NCBI RefSeq assembly: GCF_011044175.1
Contig: NZ_CP049057.1
Span: forward strand, 2,247,501-2,311,500
Reading direction: 5' to 3'
From: Rasiella rasia
Lineage (GTDB): Bacteria; Bacteroidota; Bacteroidia; Flavobacteriales; Flavobacteriaceae
Length of the DNA stretch: 64,000 nt
Shown: in pieces, positions 42,131-51,250 of the stretch
Layout: each line of letters begins with the position of its first letter
Position numbering within the stretch: the first letter of the stretch is position 1
Program-made: the position numbers and the translations under genes
The notes under the pieces: model-generated
Databases searched by the model: none
Seen by the model: only the letters and a program-made list of their open reading frames with translations
Told to the model about the DNA's origin: nothing

Positions 42131-43513
42131 GTGAAAATTAAAATAGCATATTTCTTTGTTCTCTTCGGAATTCTCCTTTCCGGTTCTATTACCTATGCCC
42201 AAGGCGAAGAAGATGAAGAGGTGACAGAACCTACCGACGACCTAGGTAATGTAACAGACGCTTTTCAAGAAAACTTCTTTGAAGCCTTAAAACAAAAGGG
42301 CATTGAAAACTACGAACTGGCCTTAAATGCACTTGCCTTAGCAGAAAAGGCAGCCAAAGGAAACAGTGAAAATGTAGCAGTAATTAATTTTGAAAAAGGA
42401 AAAAATCTGGCTGCTCTAAAACGGTATGACGAAGCAGAATTGAGTTACCAAAGTGTTTTGGGAGTGCAACCTTCTAATTTAGATGTGCAAGAAGCGCTGT
42501 ATGACGTGTATTATGAAACACGAAATTACGAAAAGGCTATTCCGTTAGTGAAGGTACTTATAACGCAAGACGAAGACTACAAAGAAGATTTAGTAAACCT
42601 ATACAACCGCACCAAGCAGTACGATGAGGCATTAGAATTGCTAGATGAACTAGACGATTTGTGGGGCGAAAGCATATATAGAAATGCGTTACGTAGAAAT
42701 ATTTACAAGGTTACTGGCAATAGTGAAGGTGCCATTAGCAACCTTCAGGATAAAATAGATAAGAATCCAGAAAAAGAGCAAGATTATCTCAACCTGATTT
42801 TCTTATACAGTGAGCAGGGAAACACAGAAAAAGCGTTTGCAACGGCCAAAGAATTATTGAAAAATCAACCAGAAAGTGAGTTGGTACATTTTGCGCTTTA
42901 TAAGTTTTATCTGGAAGCCGGAGACACAGATGCGGCATTAAAATCTATGGACATTGTCTTTAATTCGACTAAAGTTTCAAAAGAAAGCAAGTATAAAGTG
43001 CTAGCAGATTTTATAAATTTTGTCAATGAGAACCCTCAATACGAAACAAATTTAGAAAAAGTTGTGCTTCTATTCGCAGATGATTCTTCTGGACAAGTAT
43101 ACGAGTCTCTGGGGCAATATTACACTTCTAAAGGAAAAAAAGAGGTGGCACTAAGCTTTTATGATAAGGGAGTTGCTTTAGACAGTGACAATTATAGTTT
43201 GCTGAAAAATACATTGTTATTGCAAATAGATCTAAAAAAATATGAAGAGGCAGCCGCGTTAAGTGAAGAAGCCTTGGGTACTTTTCCTGCTCAGGCCATG
43301 CTGTATTTGCTGAATGGGGTTGCTAATAATAGACTCCAAAAGTCTGATGTTGCAATAGAAAGTTTAGAGACAGGCTTAGATTTCTTGTTAGATGATCCTC
43401 GTGTAGAACGCGACTTCTATGATCAATTACGCATTGCATATGAAGCGAAAGGAGAGGTTAATAAGGCTGCGTCATTTAAAGTTAAAGCCGCGCAAATAAA
43501 GTTGGACAATTAA
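42131..43513 (+). CDS. Secreted tetratricopeptide-repeat protein
   Basis: 460 residues from GTG 42131. Signal peptide 'IKIAYFFVLFGILLSGSITYAQ' (cleavage after about residue 23) and an acidic stretch (EDEEVTEPTDD) precede about ten TPR-like helical pairs with the usual W/Y-A-G-Y-A-P spacing ('GKNLAALKRYDEAELSYQSV', 'ESLGQYYTSKGKKEVALSFY'). A periplasmic scaffolding role is likely. It is followed by a DUF4292 lipoprotein (2 bases) and an EnvC-like gene. This trio looks like an envelope-maintenance unit. Confidence 0.85.
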   Translation: MKIKIAYFFVLFGILLSGSITYAQGEEDEEVTEPTDDLGNVTDAFQENFFEALKQKGIENYELALNALALAEKAAKGNSENVAVINFEKGKNLAALKRYDEAELSYQSVLGVQPSNLDVQEALYDVYYETRNYEKAIPLVKVLITQDEDYKEDLVNLYNRTKQYDEALELLDELDDLWGESIYRNALRRNIYKVTGNSEGAISNLQDKIDKNPEKEQDYLNLIFLYSEQGNTEKAFATAKELLKNQPESELVHFALYKFYLEAGDTDAALKSMDIVFNSTKVSKESKYKVLADFINFVNENPQYETNLEKVVLLFADDSSGQVYESLGQYYTSKGKKEVALSFYDKGVALDSDNYSLLKNTLLLQIDLKKYEEAAALSEEALGTFPAQAMLYLLNGVANNRLQKSDVAIESLETGLDFLLDDPRVERDFYDQLRIAYEAKGEVNKAASFKVKAAQIKLDN

Positions 43514-43514
43514 T

Positions 43515-44279
43515 ATGAAAAAATTCATAGTTGTAGTGGTTCTTGCACTGTTTGTAGTGGGCTGTAAAGGAACAAAAAGCGTTAGCGGTACGGTTAAAAA
43601 TCTTTCTGTAAAAAATATTGCCACAGCGCACAATAATGCTTCCCCCAATTTTAAAACACTTGCTGCTCGCGTTTTTGTGGTTTATAGAGACGAAAAAAAG
43701 GAGCAGAGCATAACGATAAGTGTTCGTATGGAGAAGGACAAAACCATCTGGATGAAAGCGTCTCTATTAGGAATTACTTTGGCTAAAGCTAAGATTACTA
43801 CAGAGAGAGTGCAGTACTACGAAACCGTGGGCAAGACTTATTTCGACGGAGATTTCAGTCTTTTAAGTAACTGGTTAGGTACTGAAATAAATTTTCAACA
43901 AGCGCAAAGCATATTGTTAGGGGAGAGTATTTTTAATCTAAACCAAGGGAATTATACTTCAGAAGTGGTAGCAGACAAATACAAAGTACAGCCCAAAAAC
44001 CAAGATCCTAATTTTATCTATTCGCTTTTAATGTTGTCAGGAAATTTCAGAATAGCTTCAGAGACACTTTCACAGCCAGACAAAGGCAGAATATTAACGA
44101 TTAGATACGACGATTATCAAACTATAGAAGGCGCGTTGTACCCAAAAGAAATTCATGTATTGGCCTCAGAGAATGACAGTACCACAAAAATTGATTTAAC
44201 GTATCGGAAGATTGAACCCAATGTTTCTATTAGTTTTCCGTTTACCATACCAGACGGTTATTCTGAAATGAAATTATGA
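43515..44279 (+). CDS. DUF4292 family lipoprotein
   Basis: 254 residues. Lipoprotein signal 'KKFIVVVVLALFVVGC' (Cys17). The mature part has the family blocks 'FKTLAARVFVVYRDEKKEQS', 'ISVRMEKDKTIWMKASLLGI', 'TTERVQYYETVGKTYFDGDF' and 'LTYRKIEPNVSISFPFTIP', a half-barrel pattern reminiscent of lipoprotein carriers of the LolA/LolB type. Function is unknown; transport of lipids or lipoproteins across the periplasm is a reasonable guess. Its stop overlaps the next ATG by four bases. Confidence 0.87.
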   Translation: MKKFIVVVVLALFVVGCKGTKSVSGTVKNLSVKNIATAHNNASPNFKTLAARVFVVYRDEKKEQSITISVRMEKDKTIWMKASLLGITLAKAKITTERVQYYETVGKTYFDGDFSLLSNWLGTEINFQQAQSILLGESIFNLNQGNYTSEVVADKYKVQPKNQDPNFIYSLLMLSGNFRIASETLSQPDKGRILTIRYDDYQTIEGALYPKEIHVLASENDSTTKIDLTYRKIEPNVSISFPFTIPDGYSEMKL

Positions 44280-45529
44280 TGCGAAAAAATCTGTCCTTAT
44301 TAATTGTTCTTGTCTCCTTCCTTTTTTTTACTACGGAAGGCTTTGCGCAATCTAAAAAACAGCAAGAGCTAGAAGCACAGCGGCAATCTATACTTCAAGA
44401 AATAAAACAAATTAATTCGTTACTTTTTAAAACAAGAGGAGAGAAAAAGTCGGTACTTACACAAGTTGAAGACTTAAATCAAAGAATAAGGACAACAGAA
44501 AACTTAATTAAAATTACCAATAGACAAGCAAATTTACTTACCAGAGAGATTAATGATAACCTAGGTAAGATAGATAACCTTAGGACAGAGCTTACTACTT
44601 TAAAAGAAGACTATGCCGCAATGATTCAGAAGTCGTATAAAAGTAAGTCTGAACAAAGTAGAATAATGTTTTTGTTATCTTCTGAGGGCTTTTTACAGGC
44701 GTATAAACGCGTTCAGTATATGAAGCAATACACAAAGTACCGAAAGGAGCAAGGAGAAGCTATTAAGGAGAAGACAGCGTTGCTTAAAATCTTGAATAAA
44801 GATTTACTAGAGCAGAATGAAAAAAAGAAAAGGCTTATTGCAGAAAATGAGCGTACCAAAATAGAACTTACCAAAGAACGTAAAAACCAAGAAAGTTTAA
44901 TAGCTTCACTTAAAAAGGATGAAGGTTCATTTGCTAATCAGATACGAGCAAAGCAAAAAAGAGCCAATGCTTTAGATAGAGAAATAGATAAATTAATTGC
45001 CGAGGCTATTGCAGCCGCCAACAAAGATTCTGGAGAAGCTACTAATAAGGGAACTACTGTAAAAAAGAGCAGTAAGACTTTTGTTATGAATGCAGAGGCA
45101 AAAGCGTTGGCTGCTAATTTTACATCAAATAAAGGAAAGCTTCCATGGCCCATCACCAAGGGGGGTATTGTTGTAGAACGCTACGGAAGACATAGGCATG
45201 CACAATTTCCGAATGTGGAGGTGTTTAATAGTGGTGTAGAAATAGCAACAGAAACAGGAACACAAGCACGCGCCGTTTTTGAAGGAACGGTCTTAAAAAT
45301 ACAGCAAGTTAAAGGAGCCAACATGAACGTAATGGTTCGCCACGGTAATTATATTTCAGTGTATAACAATCTTACTAATATTTTAGTAAAGAAAGGAGAT
45401 AAGGTAAGTACGAAGCAACCTTTAGGTACTATTTATACCAATCCAACTACTGGAAAGACTACCTTTAAATTTGTAATATTTCAGAACACCAAAAGACTTA
45501 ATCCAGCCGATTGGATTTATAAAATGTAA
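44276..45529 (+). CDS. EnvC-like murein hydrolase activator with degenerate LytM (M23) domain
   Basis: 417 residues. Signal peptide to about residue 25, then a long coiled coil (about 26-250; 'KQQELEAQRQSILQEIKQIN', 'EINDNLGKIDNLRTELTTLK') and a C-terminal M23 domain (about 300-417). The zinc ligands are missing: where active enzymes have H-x-G-x-D the sequence reads 'NSGVEIA', and the final H-x-H is 'FKFVIF'. This is the EnvC pattern, a non-catalytic domain that activates cell-division amidases. It is the last gene of the TPR-DUF4292 unit and is followed by a bidirectional terminator. Confidence 0.88.
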   Translation: MMRKNLSLLIVLVSFLFFTTEGFAQSKKQQELEAQRQSILQEIKQINSLLFKTRGEKKSVLTQVEDLNQRIRTTENLIKITNRQANLLTREINDNLGKIDNLRTELTTLKEDYAAMIQKSYKSKSEQSRIMFLLSSEGFLQAYKRVQYMKQYTKYRKEQGEAIKEKTALLKILNKDLLEQNEKKKRLIAENERTKIELTKERKNQESLIASLKKDEGSFANQIRAKQKRANALDREIDKLIAEAIAAANKDSGEATNKGTTVKKSSKTFVMNAEAKALAANFTSNKGKLPWPITKGGIVVERYGRHRHAQFPNVEVFNSGVEIATETGTQARAVFEGTVLKIQQVKGANMNVMVRHGNYISVYNNLTNILVKKGDKVSTKQPLGTIYTNPTTGKTTFKFVIFQNTKRLNPADWIYKM

Positions 45530-45548
45530 TCTGGTATTAAACCATAAA

Positions 45549-45580
45549 AAAAGTCCCAGCATTGCTGGGACTTTTCTATT
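45549..45580. terminator. Bidirectional terminator between convergent genes
   Basis: AAAAGTCCCAGC (45549-45560) pairs perfectly with GCTGGGACTTTT (45564-45575) around ATT. It has Ts on the plus-strand side and As on the other, so it can serve both the EnvC-like gene and the leftward protease gene. Confidence 0.9.
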
Positions 45581-45595
45581 CTATATACAAGTTAC

Positions 45596-48343
45596 TTATT
45601 TTACAACAAGCTTCTTTGTAGTTTGAGATCCATCTGCGGTAATGGTAACAAAGTAGATACCTGTTCCGAAGTTAGATACATTAATTGCAGTTTGCGTACT
45701 GTTTACATCTCTATTAGATAACGTTTGAATAGTCTGTCCTAAGCTATTTGTTACAGCTATTGTTACGTCACTTACAGTGGTAGTTCCAAAGTCAATAAAT
45801 ACTTTATTGTCTGCTGGGTTAGGATACATTGTAATGCTATTTGCAAGTGCATTATCATTAACACCTAACACACAGTCTAGCGTTCCACCATCGTAGTTAG
45901 AAGCTATTCTTCTTGGACTTTCCCAACCTTCTGTATCATTTTTGGCTGCAATAGCATACCAGAAGTTATAGTTTCCACCACCACCTTCAACAACAGGTAC
46001 TGTAGCCGTTTCAGTTGTTACATTGGCAACTACTTCCATATACTTTTCGCCTAGAAGATAAACATCGTAAGATTCTGCGTCTGCAACAGCTGTCCATGTA
46101 AAGGTTGCTTCTCCTTCACACACTTTAGTTACGTTCATTACTGTAGGGAAATTTGCAACAGAGAAGTTTACATCACTTACGTCTGAGAATGCTCCGCTTG
46201 TAATACGTACTAATCCTTCTCCAGTAAATGTTGCAGGGAAAGACCAAGTGAAAAGTGTTTCATCATTATCTACCGTTGCGATATTGCTCCAAGAAGCACC
46301 ATCATCATCTGAGTATTCTAATACAAAATCTTGCGTAGTGTTAATAGCGTCCCAGTGTATTACGTATGGGTTGTTAGCACGTAGCTTCTCACCACCGTTA
46401 GGGTATGTTAATGTTAAGTTTTCTTCTATAACTTCCCAAACTACGTAATAGTCTTGAGGTCCTTCTGGCACGTTAAATCCAGAAATATCAATATCGTATG
46501 TTCCAGCTGTTGGATTATTGATTAATACTTGCTCTACATTATTTAATCTGTCTACACCATTGGTTGCAGGTGTATCTAATGCAGTTGCATTTGGAGTAGA
46601 ATCTAGAATCCAAGGTTGGAATGTAGTAGATCCCGGATCAGTAACTTCAAGATCTAGATCGTTTACCAATGCTGTTGTAGCACCTACATTTGCAGCAGGA
46701 TCGTTCCAGTAAAGCATTACACGTAATTGAGCAGTTCCAGCAGGAACGGTAATGTTGTGTGTGTTTGAACCGCCTTGAGAGATAGCATCATCTAAGTGAC
46801 GTCCATCTTCAATTAAAATACCTGCTCTAAGTCCGTTAACAATTCCCCAACCAAATTTAAAGTCAGGACCCACGTTTCCAGCTTCGTTAGCAGTATTTAA
46901 AAGTGCTGCTTTAATCAATGCACCGTCTGGCATAGAACCTCCGTTTGCTTCCATATACGCTTGGTATAATTGAGCAGAAATTCCTGCAATTCCAGGAGCT
47001 GCTCCTGAAGTACCACCAAAAGTAAGGTATCCATTGTTTGGTGCAGTAGATATTTGGTTCTGCCCGTTAGCAGAAATATCTGGCTTGATACGACCATCAT
47101 GTGCTGGCCCACGGCTACTTGAACTTACTAATTCACCATCAAAAAATACATTGGCAGTAGCAATAACATTTTTACCTTGCTTATGACCACCTGTAATATT
47201 TCCCCATTGGTTTCCTGCTCCGTATCCACAATCTAGGTTGTTAGAGTTACCTGCAGAAAACACATGTAATAATTCTGGAGTATCAATACTTTGCTGATCT
47301 ACTGTTTCTGTAATTGTAGTATACCCAGCGTTACATCCGTTACTATATGAAGAGTTAGTAATCTGTACGTCACCACTTGCAATAAGGTTGTTAGTTGCAG
47401 TATCTAGGAAACTAGCGTTATAATTTACAACGTGTAAATCTGCTCCAGCTGCCATACCTCTATTTTTTGGGTCTCTATTACCCGCTCCAGCCATAATACC
47501 AGAAACACCATCTCCGTGAGTGTTGCTACCGTTATTACCAACTATACCAAATATTCTTCCCTGGAAATCAATATGCGGACCAACAGCTCCGTCATCTCTA
47601 CACATTACACCAATACCAGTACCGTCATAATTTCTTCCAGCAGTAGTTTGTGTATCAAGTGCACTCGCTCTGTGAAGTGATCTTCCACGAAGATCATCAG
47701 GAATAGAAGGAGCTACAACTACTTCAACCCACTTTACAAAAGAAAGGTTAGATAGTGCGTCTAAACAGTTGTTAGGAATCGTTAAATCAATATTGTTAGA
47801 ATTCGAATATCTTTCAACAACACCAATTTGTTCTGCAGCCAATTGCGCAATTACATAATCTGTAGAAACTTTGTCGTGATGTTGTAAAGTCACTAAAAAG
47901 TTATCTCCGCTAATAGCCCAGTCACCAATAGCGCCTGTTTTAAGTGCACTAGATAATTTAACACGGTTATCAACAGGAACAATAGAACGTACACCGTTGT
48001 CTGCTAACAATGCTACAGACGTGTTTGCTGGGAAATAAAATAGGTAAGCGTGATTAGAAATATAGTTAATTAGCTCTAATCTGTTTGCTGCAAACAAATC
48101 TTGAACATCTTGAGTTGGAGTATTGTAAAATTGTACCCAACCAACAAACCCGTTAGCTAATTGTGATTTTTCTGGCATGTCTGCCCATTGAAATGTGCCA
48201 ATATTTTCAGGCATCTCAATTGTTTCATCTTGAAACTGGATTGTGTATGGGTTTTGAGCAAATGACATGGCAGAGACCATTACAAGCGCCATAAAACACA
48301 TACTTTTAATTCTCATTGTAGAGAAAAAAGTAGAACTTTTCAT
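45596..48343 (-). CDS. Secreted subtilisin-like serine protease with T9SS type A sorting domain
   Basis: 915 residues. Signal peptide (cleavage after 'SAMSFAQ', about residue 30). The S8 catalytic set is visible as D250 (or D251) in 'CRDDGAVGPHID', H276 in 'NTHGDGVSGIMAG', oxyanion Asn366 in 'SAGNSNN' and S446 in 'GGTSGAAPGIAG'. After the protease come a proprotein-convertase-P-like domain (about 520-640), two beta-sandwich segments ('LTYPNGGEKL', a fibronectin-like stretch near 745-825) and a C-terminal sorting domain (about 840-915) with 'MYPNPADNKVFIDF', 'NSLGQTI' and 'GIYFVTI...KKLVVK'. It is exported by the T9SS and probably anchored or released at the cell surface. Confidence 0.94.
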   Translation of the reverse strand: MKSSTFFSTMRIKSMCFMALVMVSAMSFAQNPYTIQFQDETIEMPENIGTFQWADMPEKSQLANGFVGWVQFYNTPTQDVQDLFAANRLELINYISNHAYLFYFPANTSVALLADNGVRSIVPVDNRVKLSSALKTGAIGDWAISGDNFLVTLQHHDKVSTDYVIAQLAAEQIGVVERYSNSNNIDLTIPNNCLDALSNLSFVKWVEVVVAPSIPDDLRGRSLHRASALDTQTTAGRNYDGTGIGVMCRDDGAVGPHIDFQGRIFGIVGNNGSNTHGDGVSGIMAGAGNRDPKNRGMAAGADLHVVNYNASFLDTATNNLIASGDVQITNSSYSNGCNAGYTTITETVDQQSIDTPELLHVFSAGNSNNLDCGYGAGNQWGNITGGHKQGKNVIATANVFFDGELVSSSSRGPAHDGRIKPDISANGQNQISTAPNNGYLTFGGTSGAAPGIAGISAQLYQAYMEANGGSMPDGALIKAALLNTANEAGNVGPDFKFGWGIVNGLRAGILIEDGRHLDDAISQGGSNTHNITVPAGTAQLRVMLYWNDPAANVGATTALVNDLDLEVTDPGSTTFQPWILDSTPNATALDTPATNGVDRLNNVEQVLINNPTAGTYDIDISGFNVPEGPQDYYVVWEVIEENLTLTYPNGGEKLRANNPYVIHWDAINTTQDFVLEYSDDDGASWSNIATVDNDETLFTWSFPATFTGEGLVRITSGAFSDVSDVNFSVANFPTVMNVTKVCEGEATFTWTAVADAESYDVYLLGEKYMEVVANVTTETATVPVVEGGGGNYNFWYAIAAKNDTEGWESPRRIASNYDGGTLDCVLGVNDNALANSITMYPNPADNKVFIDFGTTTVSDVTIAVTNSLGQTIQTLSNRDVNSTQTAINVSNFGTGIYFVTITADGSQTTKKLVVK

Positions 48344-48410
48344 AGAATTAGTTTTTTTAAAATTAAATTGGTGAATTTCAGTAAAGTGTTAAATTTAACC
48401 GAAACGGTAT

Positions 48411-48418
48411 CAAATATA
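48411..48418 (-). promoter_or_regulatory. -7 promoter element TATATTTG (minus strand) for the subtilase gene
   Basis: Minus strand TATATTTG, exact TAnnTTTG match, 67 bases upstream of the subtilase ATG, in an otherwise A/T-rich leader. Confidence 0.45.
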
Positions 48419-48499
48419 TTCAATACTAATGAAAAAGTTGACTTATAATTAAAAAAACCCGATGAAATAGTGTTAAAAATTAGTGAGTTCGTAGAAAAT

Positions 48500-49012
48500 T
48501 TATGAAATAAAGAGCGCTTTCAATTCTGTAGCTTCAGCAGGGGCTAATTTACCAGCGAGTACTAAACTTAACTGGCGCCTTCTTAATGCTGCCTCAAAAC
48601 GTTCTTTTTCTAAGCTTGTTTCAGGAACCACAGCAGGAACTGGAACTGGGTTGCCCATTTCGTCTACCGCTACAAATGTATAAATACCTTCGTTCGCTTT
48701 GGTCTTCATTCCGTTTTCACGATCCTCTATCCAAACATCCATAAATACTTCCATAGAGCTTTTAAAAGACCGCGACACCTGAGCTTCTACAGTTACAACA
48801 CTTCCAGACGGTATCATTTTATTAAACGCCACATGATTTACAGATGCGGTAACAACAATACGTCTGCTATGTCTGCGAGCTGCTATACTGGCTGCTCGAT
48901 CCATTCTGGCCAATAATTCGCCACCAAACATATTTCCAATAGGGTTGGTTTCTCCAGGTAACACTAAGTCGGTGATTACGGTGCGTGAAAGTTTCGGGCT
49001 TTTAGGTTCCAT
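48500..49012 (-). CDS. Acyl-CoA thioesterase, hotdog fold (YciA/BACH type)
   Basis: 170 residues. 'NPIGNMFGGELLARMDRAASIAARRHS' (about 22-48) is the hotdog helix with the Asn/Asp active-site region, followed by 'VVTASVNHVAFNKMIPSGSVVTVEA' and 'YTFVAVDEMGNPVPVP'. Cytoplasmic hydrolysis of acyl-CoA esters is predicted. The preferred chain length is unknown. Single gene with its own upstream -7 element. Confidence 0.9.
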   Translation of the reverse strand: MEPKSPKLSRTVITDLVLPGETNPIGNMFGGELLARMDRAASIAARRHSRRIVVTASVNHVAFNKMIPSGSVVTVEAQVSRSFKSSMEVFMDVWIEDRENGMKTKANEGIYTFVAVDEMGNPVPVPAVVPETSLEKERFEAALRRRQLSLVLAGKLAPAEATELKALFIS

Positions 49013-49025
49013 TGTAAATTTTTTG

Positions 49026-49033
49026 CAAAGGTA
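49026..49033 (-). promoter_or_regulatory. -7 promoter element TACCTTTG (minus strand) for the thioesterase gene
   Basis: Minus strand TACCTTTG, exact consensus, 13 bases before ATG 49012, giving a very short leader. Confidence 0.6.
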
Positions 49034-49092
49034 CTAAATCCCACTACGGGTATCATAGTTTTATAAAAGGATAAACAAAAAAGAAAGGGTGT

Positions 49093-50034
49093 TTATTTAG
49101 TAAGATCTTTTACAAGAAGCCACGCATCTTTATTCTGCGTATTCTTGATAGTACGTAATGCACGCAACGCTTCTAAGCGGTCTTCATGGCTACTATACAC
49201 AACTTGATGCAACCCATACTTGTTTGCGCCAATAAGTTTCGCAGAAAACCCTTGCTCTGCCAATTGCGCCACTTTTTTTTCTGCGTTGCTCTCAATTCTA
49301 AACGCTCCAGCTACCACATGATATTTACCTTTTTGTTTAGGCACTGTAATGGTTAAAGCCGACAACGGATTTTCAATAACAAAAGTTGCCTCCTGAATTT
49401 GAGATTCGACCATTGTTTCTGCTTTTTGTCTTTCAGCAAAATTATACTCCTGTACGTTGTTTTCATACAGTTTCATTCCGCCAAAACCTGCTAACGTAAT
49501 AGCAACTAATCCAATAGCCGCATATTTAAGATATGGAAATGTAGTTCTTTTCTCTGGAGTAAATAGAATAGGTGTTTTCTCTTCTGAAACTTTAGCTGTT
49601 TCAACATTAGTCTCTCGAGAAATATTCGCGATATTCATGGGTGATAACCCAAATGAAGCAGTATTAAAATTACCCGTAGCAGACGGTTGAAATTGAACGG
49701 TTCGTTCTTCATTCAAATAAAAATCACCTACGTTAGCAACAGTTACCGTTTTCCCTTCGCTTAATTGTAAAGAGAGACTACCCGTAAAATTTCTAATTTT
49801 TTGAAGCGCCCGTGTATAATCGCAATTTTCTACACTCGCTACATAATTTGCAAGAATACCGTCGTTGGTTTGTAACTGTCTGTTAAACATAACAGATTTA
49901 CCAGGAGGATAAAACTCATGAGTTACTGTATCTACTCTGGCAGATTGATATTGTGTAATAAAAGCTCCAAAACCTGGAACAATAACACATTCGTATCGAT
50001 ATAACAAATCACTTATGTACGTAGCTAACTGCAT
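49093..50034 (-). CDS. HU-CCDC81 and SPOR domain protein
   Basis: 313 residues from ATG 50034. The longer open frame to 50208 would run past the start of the divergent dprA gene, and the family opening 'MQLATYISDLLYRYECVIVPGFGAFIT' begins here. Residues 1-150 are two HU-like domains of the CCDC81 type ('TNDGILANYVA', 'VANVGDFYLNEE'). One membrane span lies at 167-186 and a SPOR peptidoglycan-binding domain at 236-313 ('KYHVVAGAFRIESNAEKKVA', 'YSSHEDRLEALRALRTIK'). The HU domains would be cytoplasmic and the SPOR domain periplasmic, linking the inside of the cell to denuded septal glycan. Partner and function are unknown. Confidence 0.88.
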   Translation of the reverse strand: MQLATYISDLLYRYECVIVPGFGAFITQYQSARVDTVTHEFYPPGKSVMFNRQLQTNDGILANYVASVENCDYTRALQKIRNFTGSLSLQLSEGKTVTVANVGDFYLNEERTVQFQPSATGNFNTASFGLSPMNIANISRETNVETAKVSEEKTPILFTPEKRTTFPYLKYAAIGLVAITLAGFGGMKLYENNVQEYNFAERQKAETMVESQIQEATFVIENPLSALTITVPKQKGKYHVVAGAFRIESNAEKKVAQLAEQGFSAKLIGANKYGLHQVVYSSHEDRLEALRALRTIKNTQNKDAWLLVKDLTK

Positions 50035-50143
50035 TAAAACAAACATAGATTTTTTTTCTGCGCTTGTCAATAGAAATGAGTCTAATTTATTAACAACATA
50101 GAAATTCGTATTTTTAACCCAACTCCCCAGCAATATTCTGTGT

Positions 50144-51250
50144 ATGCTCTCACAAAATGAATTGCTGTATACCTTGGCACTACAACGGGTAAAAAATTTA
50201 GGAGACACATCGGCAAAAAAATTAATTAGTACAGTTGGTTCTGCCGAGGGTGTGTTTAAAGAAAAGAAACATCATTTACTCAAGATTGACGGAATAGGCG
50301 CCTTAAAATTAAAGGAAGTTTCGGCTACATTACAACTCCCAAAAGCTGAAGCCGAGCTTCACTATATTCTGAAAAATAATATTGCATGTCACTATTTTTT
50401 AGAAGATACTTATCCCGCAAAATTAAAACACTGTTTAGACGGACCCATACTCCTTTTTGAGCGGGGCAACATACATCTACATAATAGAAATATTGTAAGC
50501 ATCGTAGGAACTAGGAAAATTACATCGTACGGAGCAAATTTTTGCAAGCAATGTATCGAAGAGCTTGCACCGCTAAACCCCGTAATTGTTTCTGGCTTTG
50601 CGTATGGAGTAGATATTTCAGCACATAAAGTGGCCGTAGCTAACAATTTGCAGACCATTGGTTGTTTGGCACACGGGTTTAACCAAATTTATCCTAGAAC
50701 CCATAAAAAGTACGTGACTCAACTTGAAGAAAATGGCGGATTTCTAACCGAATTTTGGAGTGACGACCCTTTTGATCGTTCTAACTTTTTAAAACGAAAC
50801 AGAATTATTGCCGGTATTAGTGAGGCCACCATTGTTATAGAATCTGGTGAGAAAGGAGGTAGCCTTGTTACGGCAGATATTGCAAATAGCTATAACCGCG
50901 ATGTCTTTGCGGTACCTGGTAGATCTACAGATAAACAAAGTCTAGGGTGCAACAATTTAATAAAATCGAATCAGGCTCACATGCTTACCAGCGCGGCAGA
51001 TCTTGTGTATATGCTGGGCTGGAATGTAAGTGAAACGCCAAGGCCAACTACCCAAACACAATTGTTTGTAGAGTTTTCGGATGCAGAAAAGATGTTATAT
51101 ACCTATCTAACTTCCAACGGTAAAGAAGGATTAGACACCATTGCGCTTGCTTGCCAACTGCCCACGTTTAAGGTGGCTACGCTTCTTTTAGCCCTTGAAT
51201 TAAAAGGTGCCGTCAGGCCATTGCCAGGAAAACTTTTTGAGGCTATTTAG
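50144..51250 (+). CDS. dprA: DNA-processing protein DprA
   Basis: 368 residues. An N-terminal helix-hairpin-helix region ('RVKNLGDTSAKKLISTVGSA', 'LKIDGIGALKLKEV'), the central Rossmann-like DprA/Smf domain with 'VGTRKITSYG', 'VSGFAYGVDISAHKVA', 'GCLAHGFNQIYPR', 'KRNRIIAGISEATIVIESGEKGG' region and 'SLGCNNLIKSNQA', and a C-terminal winged helix. It loads RecA onto incoming single-stranded DNA during natural transformation. Convergent with trpS, sharing the four bases TTAG. Confidence 0.95.
   Translation: MLSQNELLYTLALQRVKNLGDTSAKKLISTVGSAEGVFKEKKHHLLKIDGIGALKLKEVSATLQLPKAEAELHYILKNNIACHYFLEDTYPAKLKHCLDGPILLFERGNIHLHNRNIVSIVGTRKITSYGANFCKQCIEELAPLNPVIVSGFAYGVDISAHKVAVANNLQTIGCLAHGFNQIYPRTHKKYVTQLEENGGFLTEFWSDDPFDRSNFLKRNRIIAGISEATIVIESGEKGGSLVTADIANSYNRDVFAVPGRSTDKQSLGCNNLIKSNQAHMLTSAADLVYMLGWNVSETPRPTTQTQLFVEFSDAEKMLYTYLTSNGKEGLDTIALACQLPTFKVATLLLALELKGAVRPLPGKLFEAI

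Noticed and set aside
49093-50208. Extended start of the HU-CCDC81/SPOR gene overlapping dprA
   Set aside because: Divergent genes would overlap by 65 bases and the extra residues do not resemble the family; ATG 50034 fits the conserved N-terminus.
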